64,000 bases of DNA from Bacillota bacterium (GCA_018725565.1 QLUR01000001.1:1-64000), one strand, 5' to 3'; numbered from the stretch's first letter, positions 16,633 through 25,315 are shown. Translations and numbers: made by a program. The notes: a model not told the origin generated them from the sequence alone.

Positions 16633-16761
16633 ATGGCAGAATCAATCGGATTGACTTTGCAGATTGCTGTCACAGGGCTGCTGTCCAGTTGGCTTGTTAT
16701 CTGTATCTTTATATTGCTGGCTAAGGTTCTCTCGGTTGTATTTCCTCACCAGCGGAGCTAG
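16633..16761 (+). CDS. small single-span membrane protein, OadG-like
   Basis: A 42-residue peptide (MAESIGLTLQIAVTGLLSSW, then a VICIFILLAKVL hydrophobic segment) with one membrane span and a short basic tail. The pattern VTGL followed by a hydrophobic run and AKVLS matches the gamma subunit family of oxaloacetate decarboxylase and related Na+-pumping decarboxylases. AGGAGAAG lies before the ATG. The frame extends upstream to 16540 but without a ribosome site. No alpha or beta decarboxylase subunit is adjacent; the nearest relative is the carboxyltransferase at 27.3 kb. The assignment from so short a protein is tentative. Confidence 0.5.
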   Translation: MAESIGLTLQIAVTGLLSSWLVICIFILLAKVLSVVFPHQRS

Positions 16762-16790
16762 GCATAAGATGCAGCGCGGAAGACTTCCGT

Positions 16791-16943
16791 CTTTGCCCGC
16801 GACGCTGCGGTGTAAGCCGCCGTGCGAGTCGGTTGGGCTGTTGCCGTGCTTCGGAGAACCTACAAAAAGAAAAGAGTTGCAGCTGCTATTAAGCTAACAA
16901 CACCAGCGGCTACGAGCTGCTCGAAGTAGTCAGCCTGTGGGAA
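16791..16943 (+). pseudogene. decayed remnant of a second PflX-like radical SAM gene
   Basis: Read in frame from 16791 the sequence gives LCPRRCGVSRRASRLGCC, matching residues 75-92 of the intact gene at 15078. Further on it gives NTSGYELLEVVSLWEGL (around 16899-16949), matching NTSGYELTEMVRLLDGI of the intact gene. The roughly 100 residues between, including the radical SAM cluster motif, are deleted. It ends where the neighbouring minus-strand radical SAM gene ends. Confidence 0.75.
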
Positions 16944-16946
16944 GGG

Positions 16947-18119
16947 TTACTGCCACAATCCGGGTAGGGCGGAGCCGCAGTTTTTGCAGGCTCCGTTTTC
17001 CAGATTCATCTCCGCGATAATGAAGCCTATTCTTTTAATTACCTTCTGCCCGCAGCCGGGGCAGAAGGTATTTTCGCCTTCATGCCCGATTACTTTGGCG
17101 ATATAGACAAACTTTAGGCCCGCCTGCAGGCCTGCCTCACGGGCCTGCTCCAGCGTGGAAACCGGGGTCTGCGGCAGGGTGGAAAGCCTGAACAGCGGAT
17201 AAAAACGGGCAAAGTGCAGCGGCACCTCCGGCCCCAGTTCCTCCGCGATCCAGCGGCACATCTTCCTGATCAGGGCCAAATCATCGTTTAAGGTGGGGAT
17301 AACGATATTGGTAATCTCCAGGTGGACGCCCTCGTCACGCAATATTTTCAGGTTTTCCAGGACAGGCGCCAGTTCCCCGCCGGCCACCTCCCGGTAAAAG
17401 GCCTCGTCGAAGCCTTTTAGGTCGACGTTGACCGCATCGAGCGTCCGGCAAAGCTTCCGCAGCGGCTCCGGCCGGAGGTACCCGGCGGTGTGCGCCAGGT
17501 TCAGCAGCCCGGCTTCTTTGGCCAAAGCGGCGGTGCTTGCCATGTACTCAAAGAAAGCTGCCGGCTCGCCGAAGGCATAACTGACGGCGCGGACGCCCGA
17601 GGCCAGCGCGTGGGCCACTACTTTTTCAGGCGGCATGTCGTAGTTATGCACTTCTTCAGGCTTCACCAGGGCAATATCCCAGACCTCGCAAAAATGGCAG
17701 GACAGGTTGCACCCGGCAGTGGCGATGGACAGGGCACGGCTGCCTGGTACCACGTGGTAGAAAGGCTTGCGTTCCACGGGATCTTCCTGCACCAGAGCGG
17801 GGTTGCCGTAGGTCAGGGTATACCCGACCCCCCCGCGGTTTTCCCGCACCCGGCAGGGAGACCGTTCTCCTTCCGCCAAAGAACATCCCCGGGGGCAGAG
17901 CTGACACCGAACCATGTTATTTTCCGCTTGCCTGAACCAAGGAGATGGCACCGGATTAACCAGGCCGATTTGGACGCCTCTGGCTGCCTGCTCTTGCGGT
18001 TCACTTCTGACCGGGGCACAACCCGCAAATTTAGACAGAGAAAGGGCGCAAACAGAAAGCGCGCCGGCTTTGAACAATTCCCGCCGGCTTAAACCTGTTG
18101 GCAGTTTTCTTTCTGACAC
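16947..18119 (-). CDS. amrS: AmmeMemoRadiSam-type radical SAM enzyme (AmrS-like) with Tat/lipoprotein-like N-terminus
   Basis: A protein of about 390 residues. The cluster motif is AGCNLSCHFC (C137, C141, C144), preceded by an N-terminal CQLCPRGC set and followed by a C-terminal zinc ribbon (CPGCGQ and CKNCGSALPG). The GTG at 18119, with GGGAGGTC about 7 nt upstream, is preferred to the much longer open frame. That start exposes LSRRELFKAGALSVCALSL then FAGC at residue 34, a twin-arginine motif with a lipobox-like cysteine. An exported radical SAM enzyme would be unusual. The gene overlaps the end of the spermidine-synthase-like gene by about 30 bp. The AmrS name refers to the family; its substrate is not established here. 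Confidence 0.83.
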   Translation of the reverse strand: MSERKLPTGLSRRELFKAGALSVCALSLSKFAGCAPVRSEPQEQAARGVQIGLVNPVPSPWFRQAENNMVRCQLCPRGCSLAEGERSPCRVRENRGGVGYTLTYGNPALVQEDPVERKPFYHVVPGSRALSIATAGCNLSCHFCEVWDIALVKPEEVHNYDMPPEKVVAHALASGVRAVSYAFGEPAAFFEYMASTAALAKEAGLLNLAHTAGYLRPEPLRKLCRTLDAVNVDLKGFDEAFYREVAGGELAPVLENLKILRDEGVHLEITNIVIPTLNDDLALIRKMCRWIAEELGPEVPLHFARFYPLFRLSTLPQTPVSTLEQAREAGLQAGLKFVYIAKVIGHEGENTFCPGCGQKVIKRIGFIIAEMNLENGACKNCGSALPGLWQ

Positions 18120-20551
18120 TCGGCAGACCTCCCTGTTATTAAAAGTACCGCTAAGGCGGTAAGGGCGGCTGTGGCGGCCAGCAAGCTGCAGGCCACGATA
18201 CCCAAGACAGGGGCAACCACCGCGCCGGCCAGGATGGCTCCAAAACACGCGCCGAAAAGTTCAATGCCATAAACAGCGCCGGTGGCCCTTTCCGCCTGCC
18301 TGTTCAGGGTCAGATAACAGGCGGCTGACAACGGGAAACTGAGGCCATTGGTCAGACCTGCCGCAAACGTAAGAGCATAAAAGATAGCGGGTACAGCGGC
18401 AAGCGGTTGGACTGCTGCGGCCCGGGGGAGCACAACGGCGATGAAGACGGCCAGCAAAGCGATTGCCGCCTGCGAGCCAGCCAGGAGATCCAGCCGGCCT
18501 TTGTCAGCCACGTAACGCTGGGTCAGAAATGTTCCCAGCGCCAGACCGGCCATGAAGACAGCCATGATCAGGCCTACCATTTCATAGACGAAACCATAGA
18601 TGCTTTGAAAAGAAAACAGCATGGCAATTTGCAGCGACATGGCGGAAAGACCAGTGGCGAAGGCGGTGAAAAGCACGGCAAAGCCGGTGATTCTCCCTTT
18701 TCCGCTGCGGGCGGCCGCCGCCCGCAGTACTGTTGCTCCCAAAAGCGGAATGAGTACAAAAGGAATAATCCACCAGGGCTGGAGACGCTGCAACTGCCGG
18801 AATATCTCTCCGCGGCCCGGTCTGGTCAGCTCATCCCAAAACATCAGAGTGTAATAGTAACCGATCGGCCTGAAATCAGAATTGATAAAATAGCGTTGCT
18901 GTACCGGCGGCAAATGCTCTTCTTTCTGTTCCAGTTCAGCTACCGGTGGCAGAACAAGGGGCAAAACAGGCGGCCCGGCTAAATGCGCGCCACGGCTGCG
19001 CCCGTGATGGCGAACGGTCCAGTTCACCTGCCGCAGCTGAACTTCCGGCAGCAGAGTATAAAAATGTTGCGGGGAGAACCCGTCAACCTTAATGCCTCGT
19101 TTTTGGAATCTTTCCGACAAAATGGCAGCATCTACCGAAATTTGCTCAGGGAGGTCGGTGGCAAAGAACATCATTGACCGTTCACCGGCTACCAGTACCC
19201 GGGAAAACACTGTAGCCAGCGTGTGGTAAACGGTTGTGTTGCGGTTAGCCACGGCCAGCCCCCGCAGGTCCGGGGTGGAGGTGGCAGCGATAACAAACAC
19301 TCCTCCCGGATAGAGCAAAGCGGCGGCTTCCAGGAAAAATTCCCGGGTGTAGTAGCGATTGAGAACCGCCGTGACCGGATCGGGGAGATCGACGATAATC
19401 AGGTCGTAGCGTTCCTGCGCTGTTTTCACGAACAGTCTGCCATCGGTGTGCAGCAGGCGAACTCTTTTGTCTTGCAGTGCCGCCAGGGTAGCTGCAGAAA
19501 GATAAGGCCGGGCTATTTCGTTTAGTTCCGGGTCCAATTCGATGTAGTCAACCTGCTCCACTGGGTGCCTGGCAATTTCGCTTAAAAGTCCCCGCAGTCC
19601 GCCGCCTAGCAGCAGGACACGTCTGGGGGCCGGGTGTTGTACCATGGCCAGCTGGGCGAAGTGTACCGCTTCCTGCTTTTCAAACCCGGGCGCCGGAGCC
19701 AACGGTCCGGCCGTGCTGAACAGCAGGTGCCCGCTCTGGAAAAAGGTATACTGGTCCTGATGACGCAACACGGCGATAGTGCCGTGCCTTGACTGGCGTG
19801 TTTCTACCAGTTGGTGCAGCGGTGTAAAGTAACGCCATTTCATCCGGTAAGCCTGTTGATTCAGTTGTTCCAACAAGGGAAAGGCAACGGCTGCTACTAC
19901 CGGTAATGCCCAAAAAAGCAGGCGTCGTGGCACCGTTCGGGAGAAGAGGGTTCCTCTTTCGCCAGGCCTCGACAGGACGGCGGCAAGCAGCAGCAGGCCG
20001 CCCATAACCGCCGCCTGGAACGAATTCAGGTAATGCACGAGCAGGAAGGTAAAAGCCAGACCGCCGAGCATATTGCCTGCCGCCTCAACCAGGTAAGTTT
20101 TTCCGGCGGCAGAGGTGTCATTGTCTCCGGAACATTCGCGCCATACTCTGGACAGCAGCACAAACAGAATACCCAGCAGCAGGCAGGCCGGAGCCAGAAC
20201 CAGGAAAGCGGAGAGAGTTATATCCGTCAATGACAGATAAGCACCCGGAAGAACAGCAAACTGGCTGCGCAGTCCCCGGATGAGCCAAATTGTAACCGGC
20301 AAGAACAGTAAAATGCCGGCTGTGCAAAAATATAACAAACCTATGGGGTTGCTGCAGCGGATGGACAACGCGGCCCCCAAGCGACTGCCTGCACCCACCC
20401 AGATCAGCCAGGCAGCCAGGATGATTCCGATGGAAAGTTCGTTGCCGTGAAAGACCATTAGTAACTCACGCAGGAAGAGAACCTGGGCGATTTGTGACGT
20501 GGCCCCCAGCATCAGTACGGCCGGGAACGGGGTCCGTATTTTCATTGCCAT
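18089..20551 (-). CDS. membrane protein with an embedded spermidine-synthase-like methyltransferase-fold domain
   Basis: 820 residues in three parts: six or seven membrane spans (about 1-230), a soluble Rossmann domain (about 240-540) resembling spermidine synthase, and a second set of spans (about 610-810). The soluble domain has the cofactor loop LLLGGGLRGLLSEIA, the acidic residue in YIELDPEL, HTDGRLFV, and YDLIIVDLPDP where polyamine synthases have the catalytic Asp. Such fused proteins are common in bacteria but mostly unstudied; they may transfer aminopropyl groups or act on another amine at the membrane. It overlaps ExoD upstream and the radical SAM gene downstream, suggesting co-expression. 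Confidence 0.83.
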   Translation of the reverse strand: MAMKIRTPFPAVLMLGATSQIAQVLFLRELLMVFHGNELSIGIILAAWLIWVGAGSRLGAALSIRCSNPIGLLYFCTAGILLFLPVTIWLIRGLRSQFAVLPGAYLSLTDITLSAFLVLAPACLLLGILFVLLSRVWRECSGDNDTSAAGKTYLVEAAGNMLGGLAFTFLLVHYLNSFQAAVMGGLLLLAAVLSRPGERGTLFSRTVPRRLLFWALPVVAAVAFPLLEQLNQQAYRMKWRYFTPLHQLVETRQSRHGTIAVLRHQDQYTFFQSGHLLFSTAGPLAPAPGFEKQEAVHFAQLAMVQHPAPRRVLLLGGGLRGLLSEIARHPVEQVDYIELDPELNEIARPYLSAATLAALQDKRVRLLHTDGRLFVKTAQERYDLIIVDLPDPVTAVLNRYYTREFFLEAAALLYPGGVFVIAATSTPDLRGLAVANRNTTVYHTLATVFSRVLVAGERSMMFFATDLPEQISVDAAILSERFQKRGIKVDGFSPQHFYTLLPEVQLRQVNWTVRHHGRSRGAHLAGPPVLPLVLPPVAELEQKEEHLPPVQQRYFINSDFRPIGYYYTLMFWDELTRPGRGEIFRQLQRLQPWWIIPFVLIPLLGATVLRAAAARSGKGRITGFAVLFTAFATGLSAMSLQIAMLFSFQSIYGFVYEMVGLIMAVFMAGLALGTFLTQRYVADKGRLDLLAGSQAAIALLAVFIAVVLPRAAAVQPLAAVPAIFYALTFAAGLTNGLSFPLSAACYLTLNRQAERATGAVYGIELFGACFGAILAGAVVAPVLGIVACSLLAATAALTALAVLLITGRSAECQKENCQQV

Positions 20552-21132
20552 AGACCCTGTAAAAGGGCGGCCAGGCCGAAGTATATAAAACCAAGCAGGG
20601 AGAAGCTGAGTACAAGGCCGATTAGCAGAAAGAGCCCGTCCCTGTTTAGCAAGCCGGTGCCAAGAATCATGACGGCCAAGGCGGGGATGGTGTTCATAAA
20701 GGGCAGAGGGGTAAAGAGAATAAAGCCCATCAGGATGATAGTCAGGGCGACCAGGCGTAACATCAGGGCTGTTTCCATGAACAGCCAGCGGGCGCGCGAA
20801 AAGCGCTCCAGGTTTTTGAAAAAGGAGACTCCCCGTTCCCGCAGTTTCCGGGCCGCGTTTTCAGAAAGCCGGAAATCTCTGATTCGTTGCGGCAGCCAGG
20901 GATATTTTCTGCCAAGCAGCATTTGAAAGCCAATGAAGGTGTAAATCAGACCGATTGTAGCAGCCGAGCCGGGAGGCAGGACAGGAACCAGCGTGGGCAG
21001 GGCCAAAAGCACCAGCAGCATTCCGAAACCGCGCTCGGCGATGCGGCTCATTAACTCGTCAACAGTTATGTGGCAGCCTGTGCGGACAGAGAGCACTGAC
21101 TGCAGGGCAGCTGATAAAGTATCATCTTGCAC
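20542..21132 (-). CDS. ExoD-family membrane protein
   Basis: A 196-residue protein of the exopolysaccharide synthesis ExoD family, with the conserved N-terminal segment ISxRGFGMLLVLLALPTLVP-like (here AERGFGMLLVLLALPTLVP), then PPGSA and PWLPQRIRDF, and four membrane spans. The start is GTG with GGAAGGTGA upstream. It overlaps the next minus-strand gene by 10 bp and lies 37 bp after glnS, so these may be one transcript. Role beyond membrane localisation is unclear. Confidence 0.85.
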   Translation of the reverse strand: MQDDTLSAALQSVLSVRTGCHITVDELMSRIAERGFGMLLVLLALPTLVPVLPPGSAATIGLIYTFIGFQMLLGRKYPWLPQRIRDFRLSENAARKLRERGVSFFKNLERFSRARWLFMETALMLRLVALTIILMGFILFTPLPFMNTIPALAVMILGTGLLNRDGLFLLIGLVLSFSLLGFIYFGLAALLQGLWQ

Positions 21133-21169
21133 AGGGCAAAATCACCTTCCGCGAATTTATTTCTATGTT

Positions 21170-22864
21170 CTACTGGCTGATTTTCGCCCAAGAGTCTTTG
21201 AGGCCGACGATACGGTTAAAAATCATCCTGCCCTCTTTGGCGTCTGCCGGGTCCCGGTAAAAATAGCCCTTGCGCAGAAACTGGAACCGGGTTCCGGCTG
21301 CAGCTGCAGCAATGGCCGGCTCAGCCGGTACGTTCCCGGTGGTAACCAGAGAATCAGGGTTGATATTGGCGGTAAAGTCGCCGTCTTCCTCACTCTCAGG
21401 ATTTTCTCTGGCAAACAGGTTTTCATAAAGGCGCACGGTAATCCTTGCTGCGTGCTCAACCGACACCCAATGGATTACACCCTTAATCTTCCTGCCGCTC
21501 GTATCTTCACCGCTTTTGGTCTGCGGGTCAAAGGTGCAGTGCAGTTCTGTGATGTTGCCCGCAGCGTCTTTGACAGCGTCTTCACAGCGAATCACATAAG
21601 CGCCCTTCAGCCTGACTTCCCTGCCGGGAGCGAGCCGGAAAAACTGCTTGGGTGGTGCCTCCATAAAATCCTCGCGCTCAATAAAAATCTCCCGGCCGAA
21701 GGGAACCTGGCGGGTCCCGGCATCTGCTCCCGGGATATTTTCCAGGGCCAGCAGTTCGGTCTTACCTGCGGGCCAGTTGGTAAGCACTACTTTTAAAGGG
21801 TCTAGCACGGCCATCACCCTGTGAGCTTTGTTCTCCAGGTCGTTGCGGATGCAGTGCTCAAGCATTGCCAAATCAATAACACTGTCGGACCTGGCGATTC
21901 CGGCACGCTCCTGAAAATCGGCAATGGCGGCGGGCGTTACCCCCCGGCGGCGTAAACCCGCAATAGTCGGCATCCTGGGGTCATCCCAGCCTTGAACATG
22001 TCTCTCCTCCACCAGGCGCCGCAGCTTACGCTTGCTCATCACGGTATAAGTCATGTTCAGCCGGGCGAATTCGATCTGCCGAGACCGGCAGCGGACAGCC
22101 TCCGGGAACAATTCCAGCGCGCTGTCTACCACCCAGTCGTACAAAGGCCTGTGGTCGCTGTATTCAATAGAGCACAGGGAATGGGTGATGCCCTCCATAG
22201 CATCGGTAAAGGGATGGTCAAAGTCGTACATCGGGTAGATGCACCAGCTGTCCCCGGTCCGGTGGTGACGGGCATGCAGGATCCGGTAAAGCACAGGATC
22301 CCGCAGGTTAAGATTGCCTGAAGCCATGTCGATTTTAGCCCGCAGGACCCTGCTGCCGTTAGGGAATTCCCCATTGCGCATCTGTTCAAAGAGGCGTAGA
22401 TTTATTTCTGTTGAACGGTTCCTGTAAGGACTTTCTCTGCCGGGTTCGGTGAGCGTTCCCCTGAATTCCCTGATTTGTTCGGGGTTCAGGTCACAAACAT
22501 AGGCCCTGCCGGCTCTGATCAGGCGACAGGCAAACTCGTACTTAACCTGAAAAGAATCTGATGAAAAGTACAGGCGGTCTTCCCAGTCAGCCCCCAGCCA
22601 TCTAATGTCCTCGATAATAGAATCTACGAATTCCTGTTCTTCCCTGACCGGGTTGGTGTCATCGAAACGCAGGTTGAATTTGCCGTTATAGACCTTGGCA
22701 ATGGTAAAATTAAGGAGAATGGCCTTGGCATGACCGATATGCAGGTAGCCGTTCGGCTCCGGGGGGAAACGGGTATGGACCAAGCCGTTGTTTTTCCCTT
22801 CCTCCAGGTCCCTGTTAATGATTGCGTGAATAAAATTGGATTTCACTTCAGTTTCATTTGCCAT
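21170..22864 (-). CDS. glnS: glutaminyl-tRNA synthetase
   Basis: 564 residues, a full-length class I synthetase. HIGH is at 42-45 (GYLHIGHAK), the KMSKS equivalent is VMSKRKL, and the GlnRS-specific RFPPEPNGYLHIGH and FDDTNPVREEQEFVDSI stretches are present, with the C-terminal anticodon-binding beta-barrel (EDFMEAPPKQFFRLAPG). It charges tRNA-Gln directly. Most Firmicutes instead use misacylation by GluRS plus GatCAB, so its presence is notable and may reflect transfer. No T-box leader is seen upstream. Confidence 0.95.
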   Translation of the reverse strand: MANETEVKSNFIHAIINRDLEEGKNNGLVHTRFPPEPNGYLHIGHAKAILLNFTIAKVYNGKFNLRFDDTNPVREEQEFVDSIIEDIRWLGADWEDRLYFSSDSFQVKYEFACRLIRAGRAYVCDLNPEQIREFRGTLTEPGRESPYRNRSTEINLRLFEQMRNGEFPNGSRVLRAKIDMASGNLNLRDPVLYRILHARHHRTGDSWCIYPMYDFDHPFTDAMEGITHSLCSIEYSDHRPLYDWVVDSALELFPEAVRCRSRQIEFARLNMTYTVMSKRKLRRLVEERHVQGWDDPRMPTIAGLRRRGVTPAAIADFQERAGIARSDSVIDLAMLEHCIRNDLENKAHRVMAVLDPLKVVLTNWPAGKTELLALENIPGADAGTRQVPFGREIFIEREDFMEAPPKQFFRLAPGREVRLKGAYVIRCEDAVKDAAGNITELHCTFDPQTKSGEDTSGRKIKGVIHWVSVEHAARITVRLYENLFARENPESEEDGDFTANINPDSLVTTGNVPAEPAIAAAAAGTRFQFLRKGYFYRDPADAKEGRMIFNRIVGLKDSWAKISQ

Positions 22865-22920
22865 GTGTTTTCCCCCCGTTATACGCCAAACCTAAGCCTG
22901 ATGTAAATCAGCCTAATTAT

Positions 22921-22966
22921 AACAGAAAAATGCCCGCTGATACAAACTCTAACCCAGCAGGGCATT
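22921..22966 (-). terminator. intrinsic terminator after the B12-type radical SAM gene
   Basis: On the minus strand AATGCCCTGCTG pairs with CAGCGGGCATT (one bulge) and is followed by TTTTTCTGTT. It lies about 45 bp past the stop of the 23011-24519 gene. Confidence 0.8.
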
Positions 22967-23010
22967 GAAATAGTCCATCTTGAACAGGCGGGGATTATTC
23001 TGGCAGCTGT

Positions 23011-24519
23011 TCAGTTGTACTCAGCTGTATTATAAGGCTGTGAGGCGAATATTTTCCGAAAGTGGAAACCGTAAACGGCAAAAACCAAAGCATCAGGCAG
23101 CCGCCGTGGGTGTTTAAGCAAGATCTGCAGCAGAAATTTCCAGAAATGCTCCCGCCCTTTTTCCAGGATACCAAGAATTACCGCCACTTGCAAAACCGCT
23201 TTAATGGAGCCCCAGGTCATCATCTGCGGGAAGTCCACCCCTTTAACAGACCCGCATTCCTGGAAAAACCTCAGGACTCGCTCATAATACAGTGCGGGGG
23301 AATAAATGGTGGTCACAATCTTCTTGTAGCCTTCCAGCAGCTTACGGCGGTCCATTTTGGGGATGAAGTTCATGAAGAAATCAGTATTGTTTCCTGAAAA
23401 TTTAACAGTCAGCCTGTTTTCTTTTTTCAGACGTTCAAATAGGCGAGTACCCTGGGGAGCGTTCAGCAACCCGACCATGGCTGTCGGGATCCCGCTTTGC
23501 TGGATAAAAGAAATTACCTGGTCGAAGATGTTGGGGGGGTCACTGTCGAACCCGACAATAAAACCGGCGCTGACCTGCATGCCAAAGCTCTGAATTTTGC
23601 GGATCGAGGCCAGCAGGTTACGGTTAATGTTTTGCAGCTTGCGGCATTCCTTCAGACCATCTTCATTAATCGTTTCTATCCCGATAAACACGTTGCGGAA
23701 TCCGGCCTGACGCATCAGTTGCAACAGTGTTTCATCATCAGCCAGATTTATGGAGGCTTCGGTAATAAACGTAAACGGGTAGTTCCGCTCCTTCATCCAG
23801 GCAATCAGCGCGGGCAGCAGCTCGTGCTTGACCGCGGCTTTATTGCCGATGAAGTTATCATCCACGATAAATACCGATCCGCGCCATTTTTTGCTGTACA
23901 GGGAATCAAGTTCCGCCACAAGTTGCGCGGCGCTCTTCATGCGGGGATGTTTGCCAAAAAGAGGCGTAATATTGCAAAAATCGCAGTGGTGTGGGCAACC
24001 CCTGGAAAGCTGAACGCTCATGGATGCATAATCTTTGAAATTAATCAAATGCCACTGCGGGACAGGAGTATGTATCAGGTCCGGCTTGACTCTTGAGGTG
24101 TATATGCGCCGGCAACGACCGCCGGCAAAGTCTTTTAGGAACTCAGTCAGAGTGACCTCTGCCTCGCCTAAAACCAAGTGATCTACTTCGGGAAATTCCT
24201 CGGGCTCCATGGTAAAAAGCGGGCCTCCGGCGACGGTTTTTTTCCCCAGTGCCTGACATTTCCCGAGCACTTCCCGGACAGATTCGCGTTGCACAGCCAT
24301 GGCGCTGATAAACACATAATCAGCCCAACTCAGGTCTTGCTCACGCAGGGCGGACACGTTCATGTCCAGCAGCTTTTTTTCCCAGTTCACTGGCAGCATG
24401 CTTGCCACAGTAAGCAGTCCGAGCGGAGGGTAAGCCGCAGTTTTGCCGATAAATTTCAGAGCGTGCCTGAAGCCCCAGAAAGTCTCAGTATAACGGGGAT
24501 AAAGAAGAAGTACTTTCAT
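23011..24519 (-). CDS. B12-binding-domain radical SAM protein (DUF4070 type)
   Basis: 502 residues: an N-terminal cobalamin-binding-like Rossmann domain (1-140), a radical SAM core with SRGCPHHCDFC (C175, C179, C182), and a C-terminal DUF4070-like region. The DxHxxG motif for base-off cobalamin is absent (LDMNVSA), common in this subfamily, so B12 may bind base-on or not at all. Related enzymes do methylations or rearrangements on hydrophobic substrates such as hopanoids and bacteriochlorophyll precursors; the substrate here is unknown. AAAGGAG precedes the ATG. A perfect 14-bp palindrome lies about 40 bp upstream. Confidence 0.87.
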   Translation of the reverse strand: MKVLLLYPRYTETFWGFRHALKFIGKTAAYPPLGLLTVASMLPVNWEKKLLDMNVSALREQDLSWADYVFISAMAVQRESVREVLGKCQALGKKTVAGGPLFTMEPEEFPEVDHLVLGEAEVTLTEFLKDFAGGRCRRIYTSRVKPDLIHTPVPQWHLINFKDYASMSVQLSRGCPHHCDFCNITPLFGKHPRMKSAAQLVAELDSLYSKKWRGSVFIVDDNFIGNKAAVKHELLPALIAWMKERNYPFTFITEASINLADDETLLQLMRQAGFRNVFIGIETINEDGLKECRKLQNINRNLLASIRKIQSFGMQVSAGFIVGFDSDPPNIFDQVISFIQQSGIPTAMVGLLNAPQGTRLFERLKKENRLTVKFSGNNTDFFMNFIPKMDRRKLLEGYKKIVTTIYSPALYYERVLRFFQECGSVKGVDFPQMMTWGSIKAVLQVAVILGILEKGREHFWKFLLQILLKHPRRLPDALVFAVYGFHFRKIFASQPYNTAEYN

Positions 24520-24557
24520 CTTTTTTCTCCTTTTGTCCTGTTCTTATACATCAACCT

Positions 24558-24571
24558 GCTGTATATACAGC
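24558..24571 (-). promoter_or_regulatory. perfect palindrome upstream of the radical SAM gene
   Basis: GCTGTATATACAGC is perfectly symmetric and lies about 40 bp upstream of the start of the minus-strand radical SAM gene. It could be an operator; no regulator gene is adjacent. Confidence 0.35.
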
Positions 24572-24793
24572 TGCTTCTAATCTTAGCTGAAATTAAGACT
24601 ATTATAACAGAGCACACCCTAAAAAGTAAGTGCTTTTTCGGATAAAGCGTACATCAAGGACAGGAAGGCAATAAGTATTTTTTTAGATATTTTGGAAAAA
24701 CGGCAGGTAAAAAACTTCTGGTGAGGAATAATAAAGGTTACCCTGCAGCGGCACGGCAAGAAACTAAAAAAATGTGAAAGGAGCTGGATGTTG

Positions 24794-25261
24794 ATGAAAG
24801 GTAACGACAAGCTGATTGAAGCATTAAATTCCCTGCTGGCCGATGAGCTAACCGCCATTAACCAGTACATGGTTCACTCTGAAATGTGTGCAAACTGGGG
24901 CTACGGAAAATTGCACGAACGCGTTGAAAAACGGGCAATTGTGGAAATGAAGCATGCGGAAATGCTCATTGCCAGGATTCTGTTTCTTGAAGGAGTACCG
25001 ATTGTTTCACAGTTAAAAGAGATCCATATCGGCAGTAATGTTGAGAAACAGCTTGCTCACGACCACGCCGCGGAAAAAGGGGCGGTGGAGGCCTATAACG
25101 CCGCGATTGTGCTGGCCGGTGAAGTGCGGGATTTTGCCACACGCGAAATCCTGGAACATATACTTGGCGATGAAGACCAGCACCTGGACAGCATTGAAGA
25201 GCTGCAAGACCAGATAGGGCATATGGGTTTGCCGCTTTTCCTGACAACACAGATAGATTGA
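24794..25261 (+). CDS. bfr: bacterioferritin
   Basis: 155 residues, the normal length. With the second ATG (24794) as start the ferroxidase ligands fall exactly at canonical positions: E18, E51, H54, E94, E127 and H130; the haem-ligand M52 is also present. This numbering is why I prefer it to the ATG at 24788, which has a slightly closer AGGAG. The protein stores iron and consumes peroxide in the cytoplasm as a 24-mer shell. It is convergent with hcp, sharing a bidirectional terminator, and both fit a stress-response role in an anaerobe. Confidence 0.95.
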   Translation: MKGNDKLIEALNSLLADELTAINQYMVHSEMCANWGYGKLHERVEKRAIVEMKHAEMLIARILFLEGVPIVSQLKEIHIGSNVEKQLAHDHAAEKGAVEAYNAAIVLAGEVRDFATREILEHILGDEDQHLDSIEELQDQIGHMGLPLFLTTQID

Positions 25262-25283
25262 GCAATATATACCGGAAAAAGAA

Positions 25284-25309
25284 GCGGGGAGCCGGATCCG
25301 GCTCCCCGC
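25284..25309. terminator. bidirectional terminator between bfr and hcp
   Basis: A perfect palindrome with 11-bp arms and a central GATC. It is followed by AGCCTTTT on the plus strand and CTTCTTTTT on the minus strand, placed between two convergent stops. Confidence 0.87.
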
Positions 25310-25315
25310 AGCCTT

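Noticed and set aside
23062-24645. Several plus-strand frames over the B12-type radical SAM gene
   Set aside because: They are antisense to a protein with an intact CxxxCxxC motif and have no ribosome sites.
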